18,430 nucleotides of DNA from Clostridia bacterium. GTDB lineage: Bacteria > Bacillota > Clostridia > TANB77 > CAG-508. Both the position numbers and the translations under genes were made by a program. The stretch spans positions 1-18,430 of the forward strand of contig JAAVXQ010000053.1 in NCBI GenBank assembly GCA_022790685.1, written 5' to 3'. Shown piece after piece: positions 1 through 7,532 of the stretch. The notes under the pieces are model-generated. The model saw only the letters and a program-made list of their open reading frames with translations, was not told the DNA's origin and ran no database searches. The number at the start of each line of letters is the position of its first letter. Within the stretch, counting starts at the first letter, position 1.

Positions 1-338
1 TAATTCAGTCAAATTTATTTGAAAATATAGATTTACAATTTGATATAATTGTGTCTAATCCTCCATATATTGAAACAGAAACATTAAAAAACTTACCAGA
101 AGAAGTGAAAAAAGAACCACAAATAGCCTTAGATGGCGGGGAAGACGGATTAAAATTTTATAATGAGATAATTTTAAATGCCAAAAAGCACTTAAATACA
201 AATGGATACTTAGCCTTTGAAATTGGATATAATCAAAAGGAAAAGGTAGAGGAAATTTTTAAGAAAAATAATTATAAAAATATTTTTTCTAAAAAAGATT
301 TATCAGGAAATAATAGAGTAGTTATAGCGCAAAAATAA
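1..338 (+). CDS. prmC: Peptide chain release factor N5-glutamine methyltransferase PrmC (3' part)
   Basis: This is the C-terminal part of PrmC/HemK, which methylates the Gln of the GGQ motif in release factors RF1 and RF2 using S-adenosylmethionine. The frame is open from base 3 and enters from the left edge, so the true start lies outside. The N5-glutamine methyltransferase signature NPPYI is visible at bases 57-71, followed by the family-typical ALDGGEDGLKFY segment and the C-terminal AFEIGYNQ strand. A GTG at base 51 lies inside the catalytic domain and is not the start. The gene ends 12 bases before whiA, whose ribosome binding site follows the stop, so the two are probably cotranscribed. 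Identification rests on the motif order and is firm. Confidence 0.93.
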   Translation, partial: IQSNLFENIDLQFDIIVSNPPYIETETLKNLPEEVKKEPQIALDGGEDGLKFYNEIILNAKKHLNTNGYLAFEIGYNQKEKVEEIFKKNNYKNIFSKKDLSGNNRVVIAQK

Positions 339-350
339 AAGGAGAGAACA

Positions 351-1205
351 ATGTCTTTTTCATCAGATATAAAAGAAGAAATTACAAAAACTAATAATTA
401 CAAGAATTTAAAAATTTTAGAAGCTGAATTCTTAGGATATATTTTGACAGGAAATGTAGCTATGAATTCAGAAGGACTAGAATTTATAACTGAAAATGAG
501 TTTAATATAGAAAGATTTTATAAGATTCTTTTTAACTTAAGCTTAGAATATGAACCAGATAGAAAAGGAAAAAAATATATAGCTTTAGTAAAAAAGTGTG
601 ATAAATTAGATGAAATAATGTCTATTAGATTACAGCAAGATGAAGAGCTACAAAAGGCTATAGTAAAAGGAGCTTTTTTAGGTTCGGGTTCTGTTACTGA
701 TCCCAATAAACAATATCATTTAGAAATTATATTTCAAGAAAAAAGCAATGCAGAATATATTTTAAATATATGCAAAATATATGGAGTAAATTTGAAAATT
801 TTAGAGAGTAATAATATATATTTATTGTATATTAAAGAAAGTGAAGAAATTTCTAAATTTTTAGCTCTAATTGGCTCAAATAATGGTGTTATGAGGTTTG
901 AAGATGTAAGAATAATGAAAGAAATGAAAAATAATGTAAATAGATTAGTAAATTGTGAAACAGCTAATATTAATAAAATAGTAAATGCTTCTGTAAATCA
1001 AATTAATGATATAAATTTAATTAAAAAATTAAAAAAATTTGAGGAATTGCCAGATTATTTAAAAGAAATTGCAATAATAAGAATAGAAAATCCAGATATG
1101 AGTTTAAAAGATTTAGGTGCAATGTTAGATAAACCTATTGGAAAATCTGGAGTAAACCATAGACTACAAAAAATACATGAATTTGCAGAGGAGTTAAGAA
1201 AATAG
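351..1205 (+). CDS. whiA: DNA-binding protein WhiA
   Basis: WhiA is a conserved Gram-positive DNA-binding protein with an N-terminal LAGLIDADG-homing-endonuclease-like fold and a C-terminal helix-turn-helix. In Actinobacteria it controls sporulation genes; in Firmicutes it is linked to cell division and chromosome segregation. The 284-residue product starts with the typical SFSSDIKEEITK. The HTH lies near the C-terminus (about residues 250-278) with the family signature SGVNHRLQKI. It is slightly shorter than the usual ~310 residues. The ATG follows a GGAGAG ribosome binding site. The stop codon is one base before the hemW ATG, so translation is probably coupled. The usual neighbours in Firmicutes (rapZ, gndA-type genes) are absent here. 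Confidence 0.93.
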   Translation: MSFSSDIKEEITKTNNYKNLKILEAEFLGYILTGNVAMNSEGLEFITENEFNIERFYKILFNLSLEYEPDRKGKKYIALVKKCDKLDEIMSIRLQQDEELQKAIVKGAFLGSGSVTDPNKQYHLEIIFQEKSNAEYILNICKIYGVNLKILESNNIYLLYIKESEEISKFLALIGSNNGVMRFEDVRIMKEMKNNVNRLVNCETANINKIVNASVNQINDINLIKKLKKFEELPDYLKEIAIIRIENPDMSLKDLGAMLDKPIGKSGVNHRLQKIHEFAEELRK

Positions 1206-1206
1206 G

Positions 1207-2382
1207 ATGAAAGAAATTGGAATTTATGTGCATATTCCATTTTGCAAAAGAAAATGTAAATATTGTGATTTTATTTCTTTTTCAGATAAACTAAATATAG
1301 ATGAATATATAAAATCTGTAATTTATGAAATAGAAAATATAAAAAAAAAGAATGAAATTTTTATGCAAAATAAGTGTGAGGAAATAAATTTTAAAAAAAT
1401 AGTAGTAGATTCAATATATTTTGGCGGTGGAACTCCTTCATATATAAAAGAAAAATATATTGAAGATATATTAGAAACATTAAGAAAAAAATTTCAAATT
1501 AAAAATAATGCTGAAATAACAATAGAGATAAATCCAGGAACAGCAGATGAGGCAAAAATAAGAAAATATAAAGAAATAGGAATAAATAGAGTAAGTATAG
1601 GACTTCAATCAGCTAATAATAAAATTTTAGAATTAATTGGAAGAGTGCACACTTATGAAGAGTTTTTATATGCATATAACTTATGTAAAAAATATGATTT
1701 AAATAATATAAATATAGATTTAATGCTTGCTCTTCCAGAACAAACAGAGGAAGATTTAAAAGATTCTTTAATAAAAGTTATTAATTTAAATCCATCTCAT
1801 ATATCTTTATATTCATTGATTTTAGAAGAAGGAACAGAACTAGAAAATCTTGTAACATCAAATGAAATAAAACTTCCAAGTGAAGATATAGAAAGAAATA
1901 TGTACTGGAAAACTAAGAAAATATTAGAAAGTAATAAATATTTTCAATATGAAATTTCAAATTTTAGTAAAAAAGGAAAGGAATCTAGACATAATTTAAA
2001 TTGTTGGAACCAAGGACAATATTTAGGCTTTGGTCTTTCAGCACATTCTTATATAAATAATATAAGGTTTTCGAATATAAGTGATTTTAACATATTCTTA
2101 GAAAATATATCTAAAAACTTATTAGATAAAAACATAGAAATTCAAGAAATTCAAAGTAAAGAAAAAATGATGAAGGAATTTATGATGATAGGACTTAGAA
2201 AAATAGAAGGAATATCTATTTCAAAATTTGAACAAAAATTTAGCATAAATCCATTATTCTATTTTAGATTTGAGATAGAAGATTTAACTAAAAAACAATT
2301 ATTAGAAGTTGATTTAGACTATATTAAATTAACTAAAAAAGGACTAGATTTTGCGAACATGGTATTTGAAAGTTTTATATAA
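1207..2382 (+). CDS. hemW: Radical SAM heme chaperone HemW
   Basis: HemW is a radical SAM protein, formerly annotated as oxygen-independent coproporphyrinogen III oxidase, that binds heme and is thought to deliver it to target proteins. The 391-residue product has the iron-sulfur motif Cys13-x3-Cys17-x2-Cys20 near the N-terminus (PFCKRKCKYCDF). The residue after the last motif Cys plus one is Phe, not Cys, which marks HemW rather than true HemN. The FGGGTPS SAM-binding strand, SIGLQS and NIDLMLALPEQT segments follow in order. A C-terminal HemN-type domain includes FMMIGLRKIEG. Length is normal. It begins one base after whiA ends and is followed by a hairpin with a U-tract, so it ends the prmC-whiA-hemW run. 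Confidence 0.93.
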   Translation: MKEIGIYVHIPFCKRKCKYCDFISFSDKLNIDEYIKSVIYEIENIKKKNEIFMQNKCEEINFKKIVVDSIYFGGGTPSYIKEKYIEDILETLRKKFQIKNNAEITIEINPGTADEAKIRKYKEIGINRVSIGLQSANNKILELIGRVHTYEEFLYAYNLCKKYDLNNINIDLMLALPEQTEEDLKDSLIKVINLNPSHISLYSLILEEGTELENLVTSNEIKLPSEDIERNMYWKTKKILESNKYFQYEISNFSKKGKESRHNLNCWNQGQYLGFGLSAHSYINNIRFSNISDFNIFLENISKNLLDKNIEIQEIQSKEKMMKEFMMIGLRKIEGISISKFEQKFSINPLFYFRFEIEDLTKKQLLEVDLDYIKLTKKGLDFANMVFESFI

Positions 2383-2391
2383 AAGTTTGTT

Positions 2392-2442
2392 ATTATCTAT
2401 AATATATTAAAAAAATAAATTAAATATTATAGATAATTTTTT
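2392..2442 (+). terminator. Intrinsic terminator after hemW
   Basis: A perfect 14-bp inverted repeat (2392-2405 with 2424-2437) encloses an 18-base loop and runs into a T tract at 2437-2442. The stem is almost all A-T, so efficiency is uncertain, but the position just after the hemW stop and just before the hrcA promoter fits a terminator. Confidence 0.65.
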
Positions 2443-2474
2443 GTAATTAAAATGAAAAAAATATTAAAAACATC

Positions 2475-2501
2475 TTGACAATATATGAATAAAGATATAA
2501 T
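2475..2501 (+). promoter_or_regulatory. Vegetative-type promoter of the hrcA operon
   Basis: A perfect -35 box TTGACA at 2475-2480 is followed by TATAAT at 2496-2501 with a 15-base spacer. With a 17-base spacer the -10 would be TAATAT at 2498-2503. The CIRCE operator begins at 2505, at the expected start-site region, so repressor binding would block initiation. Confidence 0.7.
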
Positions 2502-2504
2502 ATA

Positions 2505-2531
2505 TTAGCAGTCAAACAAAAGGTTTGCTAA
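2505..2531 (+). promoter_or_regulatory. CIRCE operator (HrcA binding site)
   Basis: The 9-N9-9 inverted repeat reads TTAGCAGTC, nine bases, then GTTTGCTAA. The consensus is TTAGCACTC-N9-GAGTGCTAA, so there is one mismatch in the left arm and two in the right arm, with the exact 9-base spacer. It sits between the promoter and the hrcA start, as in other Firmicutes, and implies that HrcA represses its own operon. I saw no second CIRCE in front of dnaK or dnaJ. Confidence 0.85.
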
Positions 2532-2551
2532 AAACTAAGAGGTGAGAAGTA

Positions 2552-3577
2552 ATGCCTGATAATTTAGATAATAGAAAAAAGAAAGTTTTGCAAGCGATAA
2601 TTGAAGAATATATAGATACAGCTGAACCCGTAAGCTCGGGAAATTTGGTTAATCAATTAGATTGCAGTAGTGCAACAATTAGAAATGAAATGGCAGAATT
2701 AGAAAAAATAGGTTTTTTAGAAAAACCACATACTTCTGCTGGTAGAATTCCATCTCAAAAAGGATATAGATTCTATGTTGATGAGCTATTAAGAGAAGAT
2801 AGTTTAAGCAAAAAAGAAATGGAAATAATAAAAGAAAGATTAGAAACAAAAGTTAATGATTTAGAAGATCTTGCCAAAATTGCAACAACAACATTATCAG
2901 AAATTACACATTATACCACTATTACAATTGAACCTGATGTTAACAGCCATATAATAACAGATATAAAGTTTGTATTATTAGGAAATAGAATGATGATGGC
3001 CGTAATTCTTACGGATTCAGGAATAATCAGAGAATCAATAATAAAATTTGATGAGGATATAGAGCAGGAGCAAATAGATGATTTAAGTTTTATATTTAAA
3101 AATAAATTAGTAGGAAAACCTCTAGAAAAAGTAAATGTACCTTTAGAAGAATTTATTGCAGAAGAGATGAAGACTGGAATAAATATTATAAAGAAAATAA
3201 TAGAAGAGATAAATAAAATTTTAGAAGAAAGCCAAAAAGTTTACTTAGAAGGTGTTAATAAAGTAGTTGATATGCCAGAATTTAGGAAATCTGATATAGC
3301 AAAAGAATTTTTAAATGCTTTAGATGCAAAAGATTTGGTAGTTGATGTTTTAAACACTGGTATAGCACAAGATATAAATGTATATATTGGTGAAGAAACT
3401 GCAAAAGAAGAGTTAAAGAATTTTAGTATAGTGACTTTTAATCATATTCTAGAAGATAAAGATATTGGTACTATAGGAATAATAGGACCAACAAGAATGG
3501 ACTATTCTAAAGTAATTTCAGTTATGAAATATATTAGTAAAAAATTAAATGATGATTTTAAAAAAGGAAAATTTTAA
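2552..3577 (+). CDS. hrcA: Heat-inducible transcription repressor HrcA
   Basis: HrcA is the repressor of class I heat-shock genes; it binds CIRCE and is kept active by GroEL. The 341-residue product has the N-terminal winged-helix DNA-binding domain (about residues 1-75) with the family signature SSATIRNEMAELEKIGFLEK followed by HTSAGRIPSQKGYRFYVD. The remainder is the GAF-like and dimerization part, ending with GTIGIIGPTRMDYSKVISVM. Length matches the family (about 340). The ATG has an AGAGGTGAG ribosome binding site. It is the first gene of hrcA-grpE-dnaK-dnaJ and lies directly behind a CIRCE element, so autoregulation is very likely. Confidence 0.95.
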   Translation: MPDNLDNRKKKVLQAIIEEYIDTAEPVSSGNLVNQLDCSSATIRNEMAELEKIGFLEKPHTSAGRIPSQKGYRFYVDELLREDSLSKKEMEIIKERLETKVNDLEDLAKIATTTLSEITHYTTITIEPDVNSHIITDIKFVLLGNRMMMAVILTDSGIIRESIIKFDEDIEQEQIDDLSFIFKNKLVGKPLEKVNVPLEEFIAEEMKTGINIIKKIIEEINKILEESQKVYLEGVNKVVDMPEFRKSDIAKEFLNALDAKDLVVDVLNTGIAQDINVYIGEETAKEELKNFSIVTFNHILEDKDIGTIGIIGPTRMDYSKVISVMKYISKKLNDDFKKGKF

Positions 3578-3599
3578 AAGAAAAGAGGAAGTGATAGAA

Positions 3600-4109
3600 G
3601 TGGAAGAAAATAGAGATAATAGAGAAGAAATTGAAAATAAACCAGAGGAAAATGTAGAAGCAAATAATGTAGATATGCAAAAAGTTGATAAAGCAGAACT
3701 AGATGAGATGGCTGATAGATATAAACGATTATTTGCAGAATTTGAGAATTATAAAAAAAGAAGTCAAAAGGAAAAAGACAGTATTTATGGAATGATAACA
3801 GGAGATGTAGTTTCTACAATGCTTCCAATAATGGATAATTTAGAAAAAGCAGCAGAAGCTAAAACAGAAGATGTAAATTACCAAGAAGGAGTAAAGCTAG
3901 TAGTAAAACAATTTTCAGATGCTCTTAAAAGATTAGGATTAGAAGAAATAGAGACTATAGGAACAACATTTGATCCAGAATTTCATGAAGCAGTAAGTCA
4001 TATAGAAGATAAAGAAAAAGGTGTACAAGAAATAGTACAAGAATACAGAAAAGGATATAAAATTGGAAACAAAGTAATACGTCATTCAATGGTAATTGTA
4101 GCAAATTAA
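3600..4109 (+). CDS. grpE: Nucleotide exchange factor GrpE
   Basis: GrpE speeds ADP release from DnaK. The product has an acidic, low-complexity N-terminus, a long dimerizing coiled coil around RYKRLFAEFENYKKRSQKEK and a C-terminal beta domain with GTTFDPEFHEAVSHIED and ending RKGYKIGNKVIRHSMVIVAN, all standard GrpE. The frame stays open upstream to an ATG at 3549 inside hrcA, but I chose the GTG at 3600 because the GAGGA ribosome binding site at 3585-3589 is about 10 bases before it. The other in-frame GTG at 3591 is too close to that site. This gives 169 residues. The start choice is inferred; the identity is firm. Two of the few CGN Arg codons in the window (CGA and CGT) occur here. Confidence 0.92.
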   Translation: MEENRDNREEIENKPEENVEANNVDMQKVDKAELDEMADRYKRLFAEFENYKKRSQKEKDSIYGMITGDVVSTMLPIMDNLEKAAEAKTEDVNYQEGVKLVVKQFSDALKRLGLEEIETIGTTFDPEFHEAVSHIEDKEKGVQEIVQEYRKGYKIGNKVIRHSMVIVAN

Positions 4110-4135
4110 GTCAGCCTTATAAAATGAAATGACTT

Positions 4136-4162
4136 ATACAAATAATCAAAGATTATTTGTAT
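4136..4162 (+). other. Hairpin between grpE and dnaK
   Basis: A perfect 12-bp stem (4136-4147 with 4151-4162) has a 3-base AAA loop. No T run follows, so it is not a standard terminator. It could be an attenuator, or an mRNA processing or stability element setting a different dnaK to grpE ratio. The role is inferred; the palindrome is seen. Confidence 0.5.
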
Positions 4163-4188
4163 TCATATTATTTAAAAACATATTAATC

Positions 4189-4216
4189 TTGATAATAATT
4201 TAATTTATTATATATA
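4189..4216 (+). promoter_or_regulatory. Possible internal promoter upstream of dnaK
   Basis: TTGATA at 4189-4194 and TATATA at 4211-4216 are separated by 16 bases, about 50 bases before the dnaK start. In such AT-rich DNA chance matches are common. No CIRCE lies near it, so it would give heat-independent dnaK expression if real. Confidence 0.3.
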
Positions 4217-4267
4217 ACCAAAGAAAAAATAAAAATAAGTTTCTTAAAATAAAGGGAGGAAATAAAA

Positions 4268-6121
4268 ATGGGAAAAATTATAGGTATTGATTTAGGTACA
4301 ACTAATTCATGCGTTTCTGTAATGGAAGGTGGAGAACCAGTTGTTATACCTAATGCAGAAGGAAACAGAACAACACCATCAGTTGTAGCTTTCTCTAAAA
4401 ATGGAGAAAGATTAGTAGGACAAATTGCAAAACGTCAAGCTGTTACAAACCCAGATAATACAGTAATTTCTATAAAAAGAAAAATGGGAACAAGCGAAAA
4501 AGTAAAAATTGAAGGTGATGAATTTTCACCACAAGAAATATCAGCAATGATATTACAAAAATTAAAATCAGATGCTGAAAATTATTTAGGAACAACAGTA
4601 ACACAAGCTGTTATAACAGTTCCTGCATATTTTAGTGATAGTCAAAGACAAGCAACAAAAGATGCTGGAAAAATAGCAGGGCTTGAAGTTTTGAGAATAA
4701 TAAATGAACCAACAGCAGCTTCTTTAGCATATGGTATGGATAAAGAAGATCAAGATCAAAAAATAATGATATATGACTTAGGTGGAGGAACATTTGATGT
4801 TTCTATATTAGATATTGGAGATGGAGTTTTTGAAGTTCTATCTACAAATGGTAATACAAACTTAGGTGGAGATGATTTTGATAATGCGATAATTGACTAT
4901 TTAGTATCAGAATTCAAAAGTTCAAATGGAATAGATTTAAAAGCAGATAAAATGGCAATGCAAAGATTAAAAGAAGCAGCTGAAAAGGCTAAAATAGAAC
5001 TTTCAGGAATGCAACAAACACAAATAAACTTACCATTCATTACTGCTGATAGCACAGGACCAAAACATTTAGATATAACACTTACAAGAGCTAAATTTGA
5101 AGAACTAATTCATGAATTAGTAGAAGCAACAAGAGTACCAGTTGAGCAAGCTATGAAAGATGCAGGAGTCACATCAAATGATATTCATAAAGTATTATTA
5201 GTAGGTGGTTCTACAAGAGTTCCTTGTGTTCAAGAAATGGTTAAAAAAATAACAGGAAAAGAGCCAGATAAGGGAATAAATCCAGATGAATGTGTTGCAA
5301 TTGGTGCAGCTATTCAAGGTGGTGTTTTATCAGGTGATGTTAAAGACTTAGTATTATTAGATGTTACACCATTATCTTTAGGAATTGAAACTTATGGTGG
5401 AGTATTTACAAAACTAATTGAAAGAAATACAACAATACCAACTAAAAAATCACAAGTTTTCTCAACAGCAGGAGATGGTCAAACAAGTGTTGAGGTTCAT
5501 GTATTACAAGGTGAAAGAGAAATGGCACAATATAATAAAACACTTGGAAGATTTCAATTAACAGGAATTCCACCAGCACCAAGAGGAGTTCCACAAATAG
5601 AAGTAACCTTTGATATTGATGCAAATGGAATAGTACATGTTTCTGCAAAAGATCAAGCTAGTGGAAATGAACAAAAAGTATCTATAACAGCTAGTTCAAA
5701 TTTATCAGAAGATGATATTAATCAAGCTATTAAAGATGCTGAAGCTCATGCAGCTGAAGATAAAAGAAGAAAAGAAGAAATTGAAGTTAAAAATAATGCA
5801 GAAAGTTTAGTATATAACAGTCAAAAAACTCTAGATGATTTAGGTGATAAAATTAGTGGAGAAGAAAAAGCTAAAGTAGAAACAGAAATTGAAGCAGTTA
5901 AAAAATCATTAGAAGGAAATAATATAGAAGCAATTAAAGAAGCAACAGATAAATTAACAAAAGTATTTTATGAGATTTCTGAAAAATTATATTCTCAAAA
6001 TCAAGCAAATGGAGCAAATGGTGCAGAAGCCGAAACAGCAGGAACAACAACAGATGAGAATGGTAATGTATATAATGCAGATTATAAAGTTGAAGATGAT
6101 AGTAAAAAAGATGAAGAATAA
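4268..6121 (+). CDS. dnaK: Chaperone DnaK (Hsp70)
   Basis: DnaK is the ATP-driven Hsp70 chaperone of the cytoplasm. The 617-residue product has the N-terminal ATPase domain (about 1-360) with IDLGTTNSCV, IINEPTAASLAYG, DLGGGTFDVSILD and LLVGGSTRVPCVQ. The interdomain linker VKDLVLLDVTPLSLGIE and the substrate-binding domain follow, then a helical lid and a short acidic tail. The region missing in Gram-positive DnaK relative to the E. coli protein is absent, as expected for Firmicutes. The start has a strong GGGAGGA site. One Arg in the ATPase domain (AKRQAV) is encoded by CGT, showing that part of the CGN box is still read as Arg. It lies between grpE and dnaJ in the classical order. Confidence 0.98.
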   Translation: MGKIIGIDLGTTNSCVSVMEGGEPVVIPNAEGNRTTPSVVAFSKNGERLVGQIAKRQAVTNPDNTVISIKRKMGTSEKVKIEGDEFSPQEISAMILQKLKSDAENYLGTTVTQAVITVPAYFSDSQRQATKDAGKIAGLEVLRIINEPTAASLAYGMDKEDQDQKIMIYDLGGGTFDVSILDIGDGVFEVLSTNGNTNLGGDDFDNAIIDYLVSEFKSSNGIDLKADKMAMQRLKEAAEKAKIELSGMQQTQINLPFITADSTGPKHLDITLTRAKFEELIHELVEATRVPVEQAMKDAGVTSNDIHKVLLVGGSTRVPCVQEMVKKITGKEPDKGINPDECVAIGAAIQGGVLSGDVKDLVLLDVTPLSLGIETYGGVFTKLIERNTTIPTKKSQVFSTAGDGQTSVEVHVLQGEREMAQYNKTLGRFQLTGIPPAPRGVPQIEVTFDIDANGIVHVSAKDQASGNEQKVSITASSNLSEDDINQAIKDAEAHAAEDKRRKEEIEVKNNAESLVYNSQKTLDDLGDKISGEEKAKVETEIEAVKKSLEGNNIEAIKEATDKLTKVFYEISEKLYSQNQANGANGAEAETAGTTTDENGNVYNADYKVEDDSKKDEE

Positions 6122-6138
6122 CATATAATGGTTATAAG

Positions 6139-6167
6139 AGAGGTCAGAAATTAAAAAGCTGACCTCT
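6139..6167 (+). other. Hairpin between dnaK and dnaJ
   Basis: A perfect 9-bp stem AGAGGTCAG/CTGACCTCT (6139-6147 with 6159-6167) has an 11-base loop and no T run. It is GC-richer than its surroundings. A second small hairpin (GCTAT/ATAGC, 6173-6186) follows. These may limit read-through or protect the 3' end of the dnaK mRNA; no function can be read from the sequence. Confidence 0.5.
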
Positions 6168-6217
6168 ATATAGCTATTATTATAGCGATAAAAACTTATG
6201 GAGGCGCAAAGATAAAT

Positions 6218-7381
6218 ATGGCACAAAAAAGAGATTATTATGAAGTCTTAGGTGTAAATAAAGATGTAACTGATGAAGAATTAAAAAAGGTATATAGAAA
6301 ACTTGCTAAAAAATATCATCCAGATGCAAACCCTGATAATAAAGAAGAGGCAGAAAAGAAGTTTAAAGAAGTTAGTGAAGCTTATGAGGTATTATCTGAT
6401 AAACAAAAAAGACAAATGTATGATAGATTTGGATTTGATGGACCACAAGGATTTGGTAGTGGAAGCCAAGGAGGAGGATACTATTCATACGGAAGTGGAT
6501 TTGATGGTTTTGGAGGATTTTCAGACTTTGGAGATTTTGGAGACTTAGGAGATATATTTTCATCTTTTTTTGGAGGTGGAGGTTCATCTAGAAGTAGAAG
6601 TTCTACAGGACCAAGAAAAGGTGCTGATTTAAAATTAAGTTTAGATATAACATTTGAGGAAGCTTTTCTTGGAGTAGAAAAGGAAATAAGTATAAACAGA
6701 AATGAAACTTGCACTACTTGTTCAGGAACAGGAGCAAAAAAAGGAACAACAGCTGATAGATGTTCTATGTGTAATGGAACAGGAAAAATAAAACAAGTTG
6801 TTACAACTCCATTTGGACAGATGGCTACACAAAAAGTATGTACAGTTTGTGGTGGAACAGGAAAAGTAATAAAAGAACCATGTACAGATTGTAAAGGAAA
6901 AGGTATTGTAAGAAAATCTATAAAAATAAAAGTGAAAATTCCAGAAGGAATTGACGAAGGTCAAACAGTAGTACTTAAGGGAGAAGGCGAAGTAGGAGCT
7001 AACGGTGGATCAAAAGGTGACTTATATATAGTAATACATATCAAAAAACATAATATATATAGTAGAAAAGCCGAACATGTTTTATGTGATGTTCCAATAA
7101 CTTTTACTGGTGCTACTTTGGGAACAGAGATAGAAGTGCCTATGGTAGATGGATCAAAAGAAAAATTTAAAATACCAGAAGGAACTCAAACAGGAACAAG
7201 ATTTACAATTAAAAATAAAGGCTTTAAGAGTGTTGGTGGAAACTGGAGAGGAGATTTTGTATTTACTGTTATAGTTCAAGTTCCTAAAAAATTAACACAT
7301 GAACAAAGAGAACTTTTAGTAGAATTGGCAAAAACTATGAATGAACAGCCGCCAATTAAGAAAAAAGGAATATTTGGTTAA
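6218..7381 (+). CDS. dnaJ: Chaperone DnaJ (Hsp40)
   Basis: DnaJ delivers unfolded substrates to DnaK and stimulates its ATPase. The 387-residue product has the J domain with the HPD motif at residues 34-36. A Gly/Phe-rich linker (about 75-120, many GFG/FGDFGD runs) follows. The zinc-binding domain carries four CxxCxGxG repeats (CTTCSGTG, CSMCNGTG, CTVCGGTG, CTDCKGKG), then the C-terminal substrate-binding domains. This is a full type I DnaJ of normal length. A GGAGG ribosome binding site lies at about 6200-6205. It is the last gene of the heat-shock cluster, and a strong terminator follows the stop. The prmA gene that often comes next in Firmicutes is not here. Confidence 0.97.
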   Translation: MAQKRDYYEVLGVNKDVTDEELKKVYRKLAKKYHPDANPDNKEEAEKKFKEVSEAYEVLSDKQKRQMYDRFGFDGPQGFGSGSQGGGYYSYGSGFDGFGGFSDFGDFGDLGDIFSSFFGGGGSSRSRSSTGPRKGADLKLSLDITFEEAFLGVEKEISINRNETCTTCSGTGAKKGTTADRCSMCNGTGKIKQVVTTPFGQMATQKVCTVCGGTGKVIKEPCTDCKGKGIVRKSIKIKVKIPEGIDEGQTVVLKGEGEVGANGGSKGDLYIVIHIKKHNIYSRKAEHVLCDVPITFTGATLGTEIEVPMVDGSKEKFKIPEGTQTGTRFTIKNKGFKSVGGNWRGDFVFTVIVQVPKKLTHEQRELLVELAKTMNEQPPIKKKGIFG

Positions 7382-7398
7382 AATATAATAAGAATATG

Positions 7399-7440
7399 GG
7401 GAATAAATGGCAATAAAAGTGCCATTTATTCTCTTTTTTT
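7399..7440 (+). terminator. Intrinsic terminator of the heat-shock operon
   Basis: A perfect 12-bp inverted repeat (7401-7412 with 7420-7431), extendable by G-T and G-C pairs at 7399-7400, is followed by an eight-base T run within 7433-7440. It lies 18 bases after the dnaJ stop. Confidence 0.9.
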
Positions 7441-7441
7441 C

Positions 7442-7470
7442 TTGCATAAATATAGTAAAAATGATAGAAT
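7442..7470 (+). promoter_or_regulatory. Vegetative-type promoter of recD2
   Basis: TTGCAT at 7442-7447 and TAGAAT at 7465-7470 have an ideal 17-base spacer. The pair follows the terminator directly and precedes the recD2 ribosome binding site (AGAGGAG at 7519-7525). Confidence 0.65.
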
Positions 7471-7532
7471 ACAAACAAACATATTTTTGTATCCGAAAGT
7501 AGTTGAACAATAAATAATAGAGGAGAATTCTA

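Noticed and set aside
3549..3599. grpE starting at the ATG at 3549
   Set aside because: It would lie deep inside hrcA without a ribosome binding site; the GTG at 3600 has GAGGA at the right distance.
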